Shown in pieces: positions 5,310 through 5,788 of a stretch of 5,788 bases of DNA; position 1 is the first letter of the stretch; each line of letters begins with the position of its first letter. Source of the stretch: Burkholderiales bacterium. GTDB taxonomy: Bacteria; Pseudomonadota; Gammaproteobacteria; Burkholderiales; SG8-41. The stretch lies in the NCBI GenBank assembly GCA_019746155.1, contig JAIESJ010000050.1, positions 1 to 5,788 of the forward strand. The letters run 5' to 3'. The notes under the pieces were generated by a model. It saw only the letters and a list, made by a program, of their open reading frames with translations, had not been told where the DNA came from and searched no databases. The position numbers and the translations under genes are program-made.

Positions 5310-5395
5310 GCTCAACGTCGTGGTGAACGGCGGGCCAGCACAATGCCCCTCGATGGCAGGGCACTGATGGCCCGTCCATATACGAAGGGTTAGGC
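5310..5395. other. attC-like nested foldback (possible integron recombination site)
   Basis: The ends GCTCAAC (5310-5316) and GTTAGGC (5389-5395) fit the integron consensus RYYYAAC and GTTRRRY. Inside lie two further arm pairs, CGGGCCA (5331-5337) with TGGCCCG (5368-5374), and TGCCC (5344-5348) with GGGCA (5359-5363). The 86-nt span is within the known attC range (about 57-141). Against it, the end arms pair at only 5 of 7 positions, the spacers between outer and inner arms are unequal (14 nt against 14 nt with poor pairing), and no integrase or second attC is seen. Toxin-antitoxin genes like the pair beside it are common integron cassettes. Tentative. Confidence 0.3.
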
Positions 5396-5422
5396 GGTGC
5401 TTCGCGGCTACCGCCGCAGTTG

Positions 5423-5668
5423 AAAGTCGAGTACCCGCCGGAGGTCAGCAAGGTGATCTACACCACCAACGCCATCGAATCAGTGAACATGAGCCTGCGC
5501 AAAGTCACCAAGAACCGCGGCGCGTTCCCGAGTGACGAGGCACTGCTGAAACTCTTTTACCTGGCGCTCAGAAACATCAGCCGGAAATAGACCATGCCGA
5601 TTCTGGACTGGAAAGCAGCGCTCACCCGGTTTACCATCCAGTTCGAGGACCGGATGCCGCAGCGTTAA
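5423..5668 (+). pseudogene. IS256-family transposase, C-terminal fragment with in-frame amber codon
   Basis: The frame reads VEYPPEVSKVIYTTNAIES, then NMSLRKVTKNRGAFPSDEA and LLKLFYLALRNISRK. This is the hallmark C-terminus of IS256/Mutator transposases, including the TTNAIE motif with the third catalytic acidic residue of the DDE triad. At 5588-5590 the frame hits TAG where the family has tryptophan (NISKKWTMPI), so a TGG to TAG change is likely. After it the frame goes on correctly as TMPILDWKAALTRFTIQFED and RMPQR to TAA (5666-5668). No start codon or N-terminal domain is present, so the gene is dead twice over: 5' truncation and nonsense mutation. Confidence 0.88.
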
Positions 5669-5676
5669 ACGAAAAT

Positions 5677-5704
5677 CCGTTTACACAAAATTCAGGACAC
5701 CCTC
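5677..5704 (+). repeat. Right terminal end (IRR) of the IS256-family element
   Basis: Starting 9 nt after the transposase stop, this stretch contains ACACAAAATTCAGGACAC followed by CCTC. Read on the other strand it begins GAGGGTGTCCTGAATTTTGT, the form I recall for IS256-family termini. The left partner is missing, so the repeat cannot be verified by pairing inside the window, and the exact outer base is uncertain. Confidence 0.65.
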
Positions 5705-5736
5705 TCTAGACCGAAACCAGTGCAAGGTCAAGAACT

Positions 5737-5781
5737 GAACCTATCATCTCCTGACCCTATCATCTCACGGTCACCGGTCAC
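5737..5781 (+). repeat. Short direct repeats next to the IS end
   Basis: A 14-nt word (GAACCTATCATCTC, 5737-5750) returns at 5753-5766 with one change, giving a period of 16. It is followed directly by CGGTCAC twice in tandem (5768-5774 and 5775-5781). No gene is seen from 5705 to the right edge. The repeats may be the edge of a larger tandem array or of another element that continues outside the window. Confidence 0.6.
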
Positions 5782-5788
5782 TTATCAC

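Larger units (their letters stand above)
5423..5704 (+). mobile_element. 3' remnant of an IS256-family insertion sequence
   Basis: The stretch holds the last part of a Mutator/IS256-type transposase followed, after its stop, by a right terminal end. The 5' two thirds or more of the element is absent; homology appears to begin around 5423, just after unrelated-looking DNA, so the left joint is a truncation point. Nothing on the left matches a terminal repeat. Confidence 0.8.

Noticed and set aside
5196..5395. Longer attC reading from GCTTAAC (about 5199-5205) to GTTAGGC
   Set aside because: A span near 200 nt exceeds the usual attC size, and the interior does not pair in the needed order; the 86-nt version fits better.
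5245..5451. 68-codon minus-strand ORF left of the IS remnant
   Set aside because: It begins antisense inside the transposase fragment, has no ribosome site and no family likeness; the attC-like foldback explains part of the stretch better.
5737..5781. Direct repeats as the start of a CRISPR array
   Set aside because: The period is 16 nt with almost no spacer, far shorter than CRISPR repeat-spacer units, and no cas gene is present.

Overview
The window looks like chromosomal DNA of a high-GC Gram-negative bacterium, most likely a betaproteobacterium. The reasons are an outer-membrane barrel protein, a DUF2946 protein, an RlmI/YidD pair of proteobacterial type and dense GC-rich coding. No species can be named, and no rRNA, tRNA or CRISPR array was seen.

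Left part (1-2999, all on the minus strand, read right to left): a zinc-type metal-uptake locus. In transcription order it holds a wrecked LolD/MacB-like ABC ATPase-permease (2999-2594), a frameshifted fragment resembling the end of a DUF3299 protein (2473-2236), a small secreted DUF2946 protein (2211-1894), an outer-membrane beta-barrel protein with an N-terminal coiled coil (1829-423), and the first 130 residues of a ZnuA-like periplasmic metal-binding protein that runs off the left edge (390-1). Gaps are short (24-120 nt), so this reads as one operon. The distal genes look intact; the two proximal ones are broken.

Centre (3037-4689): a divergent region with weak promoter candidates, a 58-bp REPIN-like inverted repeat just before a GTG-started yidD (3175-3444, plus), then the convergent gene rlmI (4689-3508, minus), which encodes a 23S rRNA m5C methyltransferase. 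yidD ends in a 31-nt pure-purine tract with a 20-nt perfect mirror repeat.

Right part (4718-5788): a DUF433/DUF5615 toxin-antitoxin-type pair on the minus strand. The antitoxin looks intact, but the toxin lacks about 50 internal residues in frame. Beyond it lie a nested foldback resembling an integron attC site (5310-5395), then the 3' end of an IS256-family element (transposase C-terminus with an in-frame amber codon, plus a right terminal end), and finally short direct repeats.

The common thread is decay by small deletions and point changes. Four separate genes (ABC transporter, DUF3299-like gene, DUF5615 toxin, IS256 transposase) are broken beside intact housekeeping genes. Either this is a real remnant-rich stretch, or some of the indels are sequence errors; the large deletion joints and the clean in-frame toxin deletion are hard to explain as errors.
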